NCBI RefSeq assembly: GCF_003590715.1
Contig: NZ_QQVY01000002.1
Coordinates: forward strand, 116,460-180,459
Reading direction: 5' to 3'
DNA length: 64,000 bases
Source: Paracoccus sp. JM45
Lineage (GTDB): Bacteria; Pseudomonadota; Alphaproteobacteria; Rhodobacterales; Rhodobacteraceae
Shown here in pieces: positions 45,567 to 52,927 of the stretch (position 1 is its first letter; every line of letters begins with the position of its first letter). Under the pieces are notes generated by a model. That model saw nothing but the letters and a program-made list of their open reading frames with translations. It did not search any database and was not told the origin of the DNA. The translations under genes were made by a program, and so were the position numbers.

Positions 45567-46508
45567 ATGCAACTGACCGGCATTCACCATCTGACCGCGA
45601 TCACTGCCAATGCAGCCGCGAACAACCGTTTCTATACGCAGACGCTTGGATTGCGCCGCGTCAAGAAGACGGTCAATCAGGACGACACCTCGGCCTATCA
45701 TCTGTTCTTTGCGGATGGCGCTGGCACACCCGGCACCGACATCACCTTCTTTGACTGGCCTGCCGCCCGCGAACGGCGCGGCACGAACGCCATCATCCGC
45801 ACCGGCCTGCGCGTGGATGAAGCCAGTCTGGATTACTGGGCCGCGCGTCTGTCCGGCCTTGGTGTCAGTACCGGCAAGATCACTGCGCTGGACGGTCGTC
45901 CCGTCCTTGATGTCGAGGACGCCGAGGGCCAGCGCCTGCGCCTGATCGCAGCGCCCCAGCCCGTGGGCCAGCCTTGGGCCGACAGCGATGTGCCAGCTGG
46001 ACACCAGATCCGCGGCCTTGGACCGATCACCATTTCCGTTCCCGACCTTGCCCCCACCGAAGCCCTGCTGACGCAGGTGATGAACATGCGAAAGGCGCGC
46101 GATTACACCAGCCCCGACGGCCAAGGTCAGGTGCATGTCTTTGAAATGGGCGATGGCGGTGCGGCATCCGAACTGCATGTCGCAGTCCAGCCCGATCTGC
46201 CAAAGGCCCGTCAAGGCGCGGGCGGTGTCCACCATGTCGCCTTTCGTGTGCCCGACACCGTTGCGCTGACAGAATGGACCAAGCGCGTTGCCGGATACCG
46301 TGTCCCGAACTCGGGCGAGGTTGAGCGTTACTATTTCCGCTCGCTCTATTTCCGTGAACCGGGCGGCAGCCTGTTTGAACTTGCCACCGACGGTCCGGGC
46401 TTTGATGTTGACGAACCGCGTGACAGCATGGGTCAGGGCCTGTCGCTGCCGCCGTTTCTGGAAAGCAAGCGCGCCGCGATCGAGGCCAGCCTGAAACCGT
46501 TGGACTGA
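45567..46508 (+). CDS. Glyoxalase/ring-cleaving dioxygenase family protein (MhqO-like)
   Basis: 313 residues made of two vicinal-oxygen-chelate modules (about 1-130 and 150-310). [21 protein letters not shown] opens module one and [12 protein letters not shown] module two; [14 protein letters not shown] holds the metal-ligand Glu. These proteins are linked to hydroquinone or aromatic electrophile resistance. The ATG at 45567 has AAAGGGG upstream. The regulator is probably the divergent LysR protein. Confidence 0.88.
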   Translation: MQLTGIHHLTAITANAAANNRFYTQTLGLRRVKKTVNQDDTSAYHLFFADGAGTPGTDITFFDWPAARERRGTNAIIRTGLRVDEASLDYWAARLSGLGVSTGKITALDGRPVLDVEDAEGQRLRLIAAPQPVGQPWADSDVPAGHQIRGLGPITISVPDLAPTEALLTQVMNMRKARDYTSPDGQGQVHVFEMGDGGAASELHVAVQPDLPKARQGAGGVHHVAFRVPDTVALTEWTKRVAGYRVPNSGEVERYYFRSLYFREPGGSLFELATDGPGFDVDEPRDSMGQGLSLPPFLESKRAAIEASLKPLD

Positions 46509-46515
46509 CATGAAC

Positions 46516-46535
46516 GGGGCATGGCGCCATGCCCC
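46516..46535. repeat. 20-bp perfect palindrome between dioxygenase and DUF924 genes
   Basis: GGGGCATGGCGCCATGCCCC, a perfect inverted repeat without spacer, 7 bases after the dioxygenase stop and 15 before the DUF924 start. As RNA it forms a strong hairpin with no following U-run, so it may stabilise the upstream mRNA or reduce read-through rather than terminate outright. Confidence 0.55.
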
Positions 46536-46550
46536 CTGAAGGAGACTACA

Positions 46551-47096
46551 ATGACGATCAAAACCGCCGATCAGGTTCTGGAGTTCTGGTTTTCCGACCA
46601 AATGACGTCCAACTGGTTTGTAAAATCCGAACAGATCGACGCGCAGATTGTCGATCTGTTCGCCGACACCTATCAGGCCGCCCATGACGGCCAATTGGAC
46701 GATTGGATGAACAGCAGCGATCACGCCTTGGCGCTTTGCATCGTGCTGGACCAGTTTCCGCGCAATATGTTCCGCGGATCACCGCGCAGCTTTGAAAGCA
46801 ATTATCTGGTGCTGGGCTATGCCCGTATGGCGCTGGACAGGGGCTTTGATCAGGAACAGGACCCCAAGCCCCGCCAGTTCTTCTATCTGCCCTTCATGCA
46901 TTCGGAAGATCTGTCCGATCAGACGCAATCGGTCGCGCTATATGAAAAACTGGGCAACCAGCATTCGCTGCATTTTGCCCGCGAACATCACGACATTGTC
47001 GCCCGCTTTGGCCGCTTTCCACATCGCAATGCCGTGCTGGGCCGCAACACCATCCCCGAGGAGGCCGAATTTCTGAAAACCCATAAGGGTTTCTGA
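46551..47096 (+). CDS. DUF924 family protein
   Basis: 181 residues, all-alpha, TPR-like. Family segments: VLEFWFSD, LDQFPRNMFRGSPRSFESN, FFYLPFMHSEDLSDQ and HHDIVARFGRFPHRNAVLGR. Function unknown; DUF924 proteins are widespread and cytoplasmic. GAAGGAG lies 7 bases before the ATG. Follows the dioxygenase-like gene after a hairpin. Confidence 0.9.
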   Translation: MTIKTADQVLEFWFSDQMTSNWFVKSEQIDAQIVDLFADTYQAAHDGQLDDWMNSSDHALALCIVLDQFPRNMFRGSPRSFESNYLVLGYARMALDRGFDQEQDPKPRQFFYLPFMHSEDLSDQTQSVALYEKLGNQHSLHFAREHHDIVARFGRFPHRNAVLGRNTIPEEAEFLKTHKGF

Positions 47097-47164
47097 CCGC
47101 CAAAGGGCTGGATCGTACCTGATGGTCGGCCCTATATGGGCGGACCAGTCACAAGGGGGCCATC

Positions 47165-48634
47165 ATGCGGATCTGCGTTCTGAATACCGGCGGCACCATC
47201 GCCTGCACGGGCAGCCCGCTTGCGCCGATGCCATCAAACCGTTTTGCGGATGCCCTGCGCGATCTTTTGGGACATTCACTGGCGGCCAGCCTGCCTGCAA
47301 CCGGACTGCATTTCGACACCGGCCTGCGCTTTGGCGATACCGGCAGCGGCACATTGGACAGCACCGATCTGCGCCCCTTAGATTGGTGCAAGATGGCGGG
47401 GCGGGTTCTGGAGCTATACGACCTCTTCGACGGTTTCGTGATCCTGCATGGCACCGATACGATGGATTATACCGGTGCGGCGCTGTCGTTTTTGCTGAAT
47501 GTCACCGATGCGCGGGGCCATGCGCGCGCCACCCTGTCCAAGCCGGTAATCCTGACCGGATCGCAACTGCCGCTGTTGACCGAAACGCCCGATGGGCTGG
47601 TGCTGAATGCGGCCAGCGACGGGCTGTTGAACCTGACCGGCGCTTTGGCCATGACACACCTGCGCCTGCCCGAGGTTATGGTGTTTTTCGGCGGCCAACT
47701 GCTGCGGGGGAATCGTACGCTGAAATCCTCGACCACGGGGTTTGCGGCCTTTGACAGCCCGCATCTGCCCGCACTGGCACATGCGGGGATCGGCATCAGG
47801 CATGGCGCGGCGCAGCCTTTGACGGGGCCTGCATCATCGCAGCAGGCACTGGACCACACTGATGCAATGGCCTTGGCACAGGCACAACTGGATGCAGTGG
47901 CGCAGGTGATCGACGCGCAATCGGTGGCGCAATTACCGGCGGTGCCAGCGGATGGCCCGCTGATGGCGCATCTGATCGATGCGGCGCTGGCCAGCGGTGC
48001 AACCGGATTGATCATCCAAGGCTTCGGCGAGGGTAATATCCCGGCGGCTATTGTCACCAAGGCAGCCCTGCACCGGGCGCAGGATCACGGGGCCATTACT
48101 GTGATTGCCAGTCGGGTCACCGACGGGCAGGTGTGGGCATTCCACTATGCCGCAGGGGCTTGGGTGGCGGACACAGGGGCCATCGGCTGCGGGGATATCA
48201 CCCCTGTAGCGGCGCTGGCAAAGCTGACGGTGCTGCGTGCGGCGGCGGATCACCACGGCTGGGATAACGCCACGGTGCAGGCATTGATGCAGCGCAGCCT
48301 TGCGGGTGAATGCGCTGCAACCGATCACAGCACGGGACCGCTGCTTGCGGGCCAAAGCCTGTCGGTTGCGGATGTTGCCTTGCTGAATGACGCCGATGAC
48401 GGCCCTGTGCTGCGACAGGGCGATAATATCCTGTGGCGTGCCGGTGGCGCGGGTCGGTTGCAGATGCGCGGCGACCGGTTGGTGCTGGTGGCACCTGACG
48501 GCGGGATCACATGGTCCAGCCCGCCAGCATCGCCACAATCGGTCCTGACAATTGCGGCCAATCCCCCGCGCCTGATGCTGGTCGACCCCGCCGATCAGGC
48601 AGCCGATATCACCGTTTTCTGCCATCAAGGCTGA
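47165..48634 (+). CDS. L-asparaginase family protein with a C-terminal extension
   Basis: 489 residues, whereas asparaginases usually have 320-360. NTGGTIACTG (first catalytic Thr), ILHGTDTMDYTGAALSFLL (second Thr and the Asp) and LTGSQLPLLTETPDG are all present, so the active site looks complete. No signal peptide, suggesting a cytoplasmic type I enzyme. After about residue 350 there is a ~130-residue tail, rich in Ala, Asp and Gly with a predicted beta-strand character, which I do not recognise. AAGGGGG precedes the ATG. Could act on asparagine, glutamine or another amide. Confidence 0.87.
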   Translation: MRICVLNTGGTIACTGSPLAPMPSNRFADALRDLLGHSLAASLPATGLHFDTGLRFGDTGSGTLDSTDLRPLDWCKMAGRVLELYDLFDGFVILHGTDTMDYTGAALSFLLNVTDARGHARATLSKPVILTGSQLPLLTETPDGLVLNAASDGLLNLTGALAMTHLRLPEVMVFFGGQLLRGNRTLKSSTTGFAAFDSPHLPALAHAGIGIRHGAAQPLTGPASSQQALDHTDAMALAQAQLDAVAQVIDAQSVAQLPAVPADGPLMAHLIDAALASGATGLIIQGFGEGNIPAAIVTKAALHRAQDHGAITVIASRVTDGQVWAFHYAAGAWVADTGAIGCGDITPVAALAKLTVLRAAADHHGWDNATVQALMQRSLAGECAATDHSTGPLLAGQSLSVADVALLNDADDGPVLRQGDNILWRAGGAGRLQMRGDRLVLVAPDGGITWSSPPASPQSVLTIAANPPRLMLVDPADQAADITVFCHQG

Positions 48635-48685
48635 CAGAACGACCAAGGCGCGCTACCACTGGGTTGTCATTGCCAAGGAAATGCC

Positions 48686-49117
48686 ATGTCGCTGATCTAT
48701 GTCCTGAACGGCCCGAACCTGAACCTGCTGGGGCAGCGCCAGCCCGAAATCTATGGCAGCACGACCCTGTCCGATGTCGAGGATCTGTGCCGCGACGCTG
48801 CTGGTCCCCATAAGATCCGCTTTTTGCAATCGAACTGGGAAGGCCAGATCATCGACTGGATCCACGAAGCGCGCCTGGACGGTGCCGCCATCGTCATCAA
48901 CCCCGCCGCGCTGACCCATACATCGGTGGCGGTGCTGGATGCACTGAACACCTTCGACGGCCCCGTAATCGAGGTGCACATCAGTCAGGTCCATAAACGG
49001 GAAGCCTTTCGCCACCATTCCTATGCCTCGATGCGGGCGGACGGGGTCATCGCGGGCTTGGGGGTGCGGGGCTATGCCGCTGCCGTGCGCTATGTGACCA
49101 GCCTGATCAAGAACTGA
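48686..49117 (+). CDS. aroQ: 3-dehydroquinate dehydratase, type II
   Basis: Third step of the shikimate pathway. 143 residues, normal. [18 protein letters not shown] holds the catalytic Tyr (about residue 23), [48 protein letters not shown] (catalytic His) follow. Its TGA overlaps the U-run of the small RNA terminator on the other strand. Confidence 0.95.
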   Translation: MSLIYVLNGPNLNLLGQRQPEIYGSTTLSDVEDLCRDAAGPHKIRFLQSNWEGQIIDWIHEARLDGAAIVINPAALTHTSVAVLDALNTFDGPVIEVHISQVHKREAFRHHSYASMRADGVIAGLGVRGYAAAVRYVTSLIKN

Positions 49118-49230
49118 AAAACCGCCATTTCCGACCGCAGGGAGGAGGAGGTGCGGCAGAAATGGCGGCTTTCAGTTGGATCCGAACCGGACCCGGAGGA
49201 GGAGCGCCTGAAGCATTTTCAGCTTCGTAT
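49117..49230 (-). ncRNA. Candidate CcsR/cuckoo-like trans-acting small RNA with anti-Shine-Dalgarno loops
   Basis: About 115 nt on the minus strand. Its 3' hairpin pairs CCGCCATTTC with GAAATGGCGG and CCGCA with TGCGG, closes on the 12-base loop CCTCCTCCTCCC (49140-49151) and ends in five U residues, which makes it a rho-independent terminator. Upstream a second CTCCTCCTCC (49195-49204) lies in a region closed by GGATACGAA/TTCGGATCC and preceded by the small hairpin CTGAA/TTCAG. CCUCCUCCC loops in stem-loops define the CcsR (cuckoo) small RNAs of Rhodobacter and other alphaproteobacteria, which act in stress responses. It lies downstream of otsA in the same direction. No DUF1127 gene, the usual neighbour, is present. 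Confidence 0.6.
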
Positions 49231-49234
49231 CCTC

Positions 49235-49263
49235 AATATGCGCCGGATGGTGGCGGTGGTCAC
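49235..49263 (-). promoter_or_regulatory. Predicted promoter of the small RNA
   Basis: On the minus strand GTGACC (49258-49263), 17-base spacer, CATATT (49235-49240). The -10 also fits the alphaproteobacterial RpoH pattern CYATNT moderately. Flanking 8-bp arms GCCGGATG (49242-49249) and CATCCGGC (49284-49291) form an inverted repeat around the promoter. Confidence 0.4.
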
Positions 49264-49391
49264 GTGGCGGTGCTGCACCGTCGCATCCGGCACATTGAAT
49301 GCCCGAAAAACAGGCTGAATATCTGCCCCATGCCCTGTGGTGCGGCAGTTCCCTTATGAAATGCCCCCCGCTCAGGGCGATTCGCAGGCAA

Positions 49392-50744
49392 TCAGCACGC
49401 GGCGTCCAAAGCCTTCAGATAGGTCGCAGACCACCATGCGATATCCTGTTCGACCACGCCTTTCAGCAAAGCGGCGTGGCGTTCGCGGCGTTCTTCCAGC
49501 GACATCCGCACCGCTTGGGCCATGGCTTGCGCGATATCATACGGGTCATGGGGGTTGATGATCAGCGCCTCGGTCATGGTTTCGGCAGCACCGGCAAAGC
49601 GCGACAGGATCAACACCCCCGGATCGGCTGGGTCTTGTGCTGCAACATATTCTTTGGCGACAAGGTTCATTCCATCCGCCAGCGGCGTGACCAACCCGAT
49701 GCCCGCCTGACGGTAAAGCCCCGCCAGAACAGGACGTGCCATCGCACGGTGGATAAAGCGGATCGGCGTCCAGTTCAGGCTGGCGAACTGGCCGTTAATG
49801 CGACCTGCCAGATGCTCGGTTTCCTCGCGGATGTCCTGATAGGCCTCTACCTCGCCGCGGGTCGGCGGTGCGATTTGCAGAAACGAAATCTTCTCCTGCA
49901 GATCGGGGATTTTTTCCAGCAACAGCTGATAGGCGCGGAAACGGTGCGGGATGCCTTTGGAATAATCCAGCCGGTCGACCCCGATCATCATCTTGGCGCC
50001 GGTCAGGCTGCGCATGCGGTCTTCATCGGGGGCGTCCTGCGCCTCGGCGATAAAGTTCTTGGCGTCGATACCGATGGGGAATGCGCCTGCATGCAGCTTG
50101 CGACCCGACAGGCGGAATTCGGTATCCGACAAATGATCCATATCAGACAGCTGCCGCCCGCTTTCTGCAAAGGCCCCGATATCGCGTTCGGCCTGAAAGC
50201 CGACCAGATCGTAATGGGACAGCCAGTCGAACAATTCCTCGGGGTTGGGCAGGGCACCGCAATCGGCGGGGCCGGGGAACGGGATGTGCAGGAAATGCCC
50301 GATCGCCGCCGTCACCCCCCGCGCTCGCAATTCGGCGGCCAAGGGGAACAGATGGTAATCCTGCACCCAGATGCGATCCCCTTCGCGCAGATGCGGCATC
50401 ATCATATCTGCAATCGACCCGTTCACGCGACGATAGCCGTCGACATATTCCGGAAAGATCCGCACCAGATCGGGCCGTCCATGACACAGCGGCCACAGGA
50501 TCGAGTTGGAATAGCCCAGATAGTAATCTTCGTGATCCTGCGGCGACAGATCGAACGACAACCGCTGGAACGGCGCGCCCGGATGATCTTGCAGGGTGGT
50601 GGCAGGGGTGTCTGTCACCTCGCCGGAAAAGCCGATCCATACACCGCCGGAACTGCGCAGCGCATCCTCTAGCGCGACCACCAATCCCCCCGAGGGATTG
50701 TCACCAAGCGGAAGGCGGTTCGATACGACGATCAGGCGGGACAT
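49392..50744 (-). CDS. otsA: Trehalose-6-phosphate synthase
   Basis: GT20 enzyme that joins UDP-glucose and glucose-6-phosphate. 450 residues. SRLIVVSNRLP at the start, IWVQDYHLFPLAAELR, GHFLHIPFPGP, GVDRLDYSKGIPHRFRAY and TPLADGMNLVAKEYVA are all standard. ATG at 50744 with AAGGAG 6 bases upstream. Second gene of otsBA, 16 bases after otsB. Trehalose made here serves as compatible solute and stress protectant. Confidence 0.95.
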   Translation of the reverse strand: MSRLIVVSNRLPLGDNPSGGLVVALEDALRSSGGVWIGFSGEVTDTPATTLQDHPGAPFQRLSFDLSPQDHEDYYLGYSNSILWPLCHGRPDLVRIFPEYVDGYRRVNGSIADMMMPHLREGDRIWVQDYHLFPLAAELRARGVTAAIGHFLHIPFPGPADCGALPNPEELFDWLSHYDLVGFQAERDIGAFAESGRQLSDMDHLSDTEFRLSGRKLHAGAFPIGIDAKNFIAEAQDAPDEDRMRSLTGAKMMIGVDRLDYSKGIPHRFRAYQLLLEKIPDLQEKISFLQIAPPTRGEVEAYQDIREETEHLAGRINGQFASLNWTPIRFIHRAMARPVLAGLYRQAGIGLVTPLADGMNLVAKEYVAAQDPADPGVLILSRFAGAAETMTEALIINPHDPYDIAQAMAQAVRMSLEERRERHAALLKGVVEQDIAWWSATYLKALDAAC

Positions 50745-50760
50745 ATAGGCTCCTTGGAAA

Positions 50761-51483
50761 TTAGTTAATCGATGCGTCCAGCCAAGCGGCCAGCGCCGAA
50801 GGATCAGCAAGGCGGTATTCCGCGGCGGTCGGACCATCGCCGATCTTGATGGCAAAGCCGCCAAGCGATTGCGCCTGCACCATCGCGGGTTCATCGGTGG
50901 TGTCATCCCCTGCAAAGACGGGCACACGCCCCGCAAAAGGTTCGCGCTGCATCAATGCGGCCAGCGCGCTGTCCTTGCCAACACCTTGGGGTCTGATCTC
51001 CATCGCCATTTTTGCCGGTTGCAGCATCAGCCCCGGATAGGTGGCCAACAAATCCTGCATGACCTTTTCGACGTAATCCTGCAGGCCGGGGTCGGCGCGG
51101 TAATGCAGCCCGACGCCATGGGGCTTTTCTTCAACCAACAAGGCGGGATGGGGGCGGGCCAGTTCATGCGCCGCGCGGTGAAGGGCCGCGACATCGAAGG
51201 GCTGCTGGTGGACAGCCTCGATCATATCGGGGGCCAGTGACAGTTCGGCCCCGTGGCTGCCCGCGACAATACCTTGAAAATCGGGCACATGGCCGCGTAG
51301 ATCGGCCACATCGCGACCCGATATCAGCGCCACCGCCCCGCCAAGCTGGTCATACAGCTTTCCCAACCGTGCCAGTAATTCAGACGAAACGACGACAGCA
51401 TCCGGACGGGCAGCAATATCGACAAGACATCCGTCGAAATCCAGAAACAGCGCGGCATCTTGTGGAAGCTTGGGCGGGGTCAT
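50761..51483 (-). CDS. otsB: Trehalose-6-phosphate phosphatase
   Basis: HAD-superfamily phosphatase that completes trehalose synthesis. 240 residues from the ATG at 51483. LFLDFDGCLVDIA is the nucleophile motif (DxD), ALISGRDVADLR motif II, GVGKDSALAAL and FAGDDTTDEPAM the later motifs. Upstream frame to 51618 lacks family resemblance and crosses an inverted repeat. Precedes otsA. Confidence 0.93.
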   Translation of the reverse strand: MTPPKLPQDAALFLDFDGCLVDIAARPDAVVVSSELLARLGKLYDQLGGAVALISGRDVADLRGHVPDFQGIVAGSHGAELSLAPDMIEAVHQQPFDVAALHRAAHELARPHPALLVEEKPHGVGLHYRADPGLQDYVEKVMQDLLATYPGLMLQPAKMAMEIRPQGVGKDSALAALMQREPFAGRVPVFAGDDTTDEPAMVQAQSLGGFAIKIGDGPTAAEYRLADPSALAAWLDASIN

Positions 51484-51513
51484 GGTCGGATCGTCCTTTG
51501 CTTGGTGCACGAA

Positions 51514-51543
51514 GTGAACCCGCGTATCGAGGCACGGGTTCAC
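51514..51543. promoter_or_regulatory. Inverted repeat GTGAACCCG-N12-CGGGTTCAC in the otsBA promoter region
   Basis: Perfect 9-bp arms, 31 bases before the otsB start and 38 after the cobO stop. On the minus strand TTGACC (51549-51554) lies just upstream of it, so the repeat would overlap core promoter DNA. It could be an operator or part of the cobO 3' end; a U-run is lacking, which argues against a simple terminator. Confidence 0.35.
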
Positions 51544-51580
51544 GGCAAGGTCAACTTTTTGTGCCGCATTGCAAAAATTA

Positions 51581-52210
51581 TCAGAACTCGACACCCATCT
51601 GTGCCTTGATGCCTGCACGGAACGGATGCTTGATCTGTCCCATTTCAGTGACCAGATCGGCCGCCTCGATCAGGCTGTCGGGGGCACCGCGACCGGTCAG
51701 CACCACATGGGTCATAGGCGGCTTTTCAGCGGCCAGAAACGCCAGAACCTGTTCCACATCCAGATAGCCATAGCGGAAGGCAATGTTGATTTCGTCCAGC
51801 AAAACCATGCGGATTTCGGGGTCGCGGATCAATTCCTTGGCCCGTTCCCAGCCTGCTTCGGCAGCAGCGATGTCGCGGGATTTATCCTGCGTTTCCCAAG
51901 TAAAGCCTTCGCCCATGCTGTGAAACTGGCATAATTCGCTGAAATGCGTGGTCAGCAGGCGGCGTTCGCCCGTGTCCCACGCACCTTTGATGAATTGCAC
52001 GACCGCGCAGGGCATTTCATGGGCGATACAGCGCATGATCATGCCAAAGCCGCTGCTGGATTTGCCCTTGCCGGGGCCGGTATGGACGATGATCAGGCCT
52101 TTTTCGCCGGTTTTGGTTTCCATCATCCGGTCGCGGGCGGCCTTTTTCTTGGCCATTTTCTGTATGTGGCGGGCCAGATCCTGTTCGGGAATGGGGTCGG
52201 ACTGGGTCAT
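51581..52210 (-). CDS. cobO: Cob(I)yrinic acid a,c-diamide adenosyltransferase
   Basis: Adds the 5'-deoxyadenosyl ligand to cobalt (CobO/BtuR/CobA-of-Salmonella family). 209 residues. P-loop-like HTGPGKGKSSSGFGM near residue 43, VVQFIKGAWDTGERRLL, VLLDEINIAFRYGYL and VVLTGRGAP. ATG at 52210 with AAGGAG 8 bases upstream. It is divergent from the riboswitch-headed cob operon and is not itself placed behind the riboswitch. Confidence 0.95.
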   Translation of the reverse strand: MTQSDPIPEQDLARHIQKMAKKKAARDRMMETKTGEKGLIIVHTGPGKGKSSSGFGMIMRCIAHEMPCAVVQFIKGAWDTGERRLLTTHFSELCQFHSMGEGFTWETQDKSRDIAAAEAGWERAKELIRDPEIRMVLLDEINIAFRYGYLDVEQVLAFLAAEKPPMTHVVLTGRGAPDSLIEAADLVTEMGQIKHPFRAGIKAQMGVEF

Positions 52211-52227
52211 GAAATCGCTCCTTCGGG

Positions 52228-52256
52228 TTGACAAATCGGGGCTGCGGGCCTTTGGT
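52228..52256 (+). promoter_or_regulatory. Predicted promoter of the cob operon and its riboswitch
   Basis: Perfect TTGACA at 52228-52233, 17-base spacer, TTTGGT at 52251-52256 (weak -10). Transcription would begin just before the riboswitch at about 52262. It overlaps the cobO leader on the other strand. The gap of 358 bases between cobO and the DUF1636 gene holds only this promoter, the riboswitch and the leader. Confidence 0.45.
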
Positions 52257-52261
52257 TGGCG

Positions 52262-52458
52262 CGTGTTGGTTCCTGTCGTAAGGCAGGCGAAGAGGGAATG
52301 CGACAGGCAAGGCCACAAAGCCCCGCCCAAGCGCAGCCGCCCCCGCGACCGTGACCGGAAAGGTCGCCCGAACCACTGGCCCATACGCGGGCCGGGAAGG
52401 TGGGACGACCATTGGGCCAAAGCCCTGAATCCGCAAGCCGGGAGACCTGCCAGCACAT
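52262..52458 (+). ncRNA. Cobalamin (B12) riboswitch
   Basis: About 195 nt before the cob operon. The B12 box AAGCCGGGAGACCTGCC is at 52435-52451, preceded by GAATCCGCA. The closing helix pairs TGTTGG at the 5' end with CCAGCA at the 3' end. The internal elements ACCACTGG and GGGAAGGTGGG, and the early GGTTCC...GAAGAGGGAA, occur in the expected order. It should switch off the operon when adenosylcobalamin is plentiful. The ~110-base expression platform to the DUF1636 start has no clear U-run terminator, so control of translation is more likely, but I could not resolve it. Confidence 0.9.
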
Positions 52459-52568
52459 GATGATGACGGGCGACCGGGGTGTGTCGTGACCAGTTGGACA
52501 ATGGCCGGATGATCCGTGCCGTTATCCTTGGCCACATCCTGATGCCAAAGCTGAAGGGAAGGGCCGCA

Positions 52569-52922
52569 ATGCGCGCCATTTTGCATGTCTGCACCACCTG
52601 CCGCGGAATGGTGCCCGCCGAGGACCCCGATGCCCCCCGCCCCGGCGCGGTGTTGCATCAGGCGTTGACGGATGCGCCGCCCGAAGGTGTGGAAATCCGC
52701 CCCGTCGAATGTCTGTCCGCCTGTTCGCAAGGTTGCGCCGTCTCGCTTTCGGGTGCGGGCAAGTGGTCCTATGTCTATGGCCGCCTGACCCCCGAAGATG
52801 CCGCCGACATCGCCACGGGTGCCGCCGCCTATGCTGCCAGCAGCGATGGCATTGTGCCTTGGCGCGAACGCCCGACCATTTTCCGCAAGCAAAGCCTTGC
52901 CCGCATCCCCCCGCAGGAGTGA
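52569..52922 (+). CDS. DUF1636 small Cys-containing protein, first gene of the cob operon
   Basis: 117 residues. Thioredoxin-like ferredoxin pattern: HVCTTCRGM near the start (two Cys) and ECLSACSQGCAVSLSG in the middle (three Cys), suggesting a metal or Fe-S site. GKWSYVYGRL is also conserved. DUF1636 genes recur behind B12 riboswitches in alphaproteobacteria, so a role in cobalt or redox supply to corrin synthesis is likely, though undefined. ATG at 52569 with GGGAAGGG upstream. Five bases before cobW. Confidence 0.87.
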   Translation: MRAILHVCTTCRGMVPAEDPDAPRPGAVLHQALTDAPPEGVEIRPVECLSACSQGCAVSLSGAGKWSYVYGRLTPEDAADIATGAAAYAASSDGIVPWRERPTIFRKQSLARIPPQE

Positions 52923-52927
52923 CCCCC

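Noticed and set aside
45054-46724. 556-codon minus-strand open frame across the LysR, dioxygenase and DUF924 region
   Set aside because: It runs antisense to three recognisable genes and has no domain pattern.
49150-49319. Plus-strand open frame following aroQ with a GTG behind GAGGAGGAG
   Set aside because: The apparent ribosome binding site is the complement of the small RNA loop, the predicted peptide is Arg-rich with no recognised pattern, and the hairpin structure explains the sequence better.
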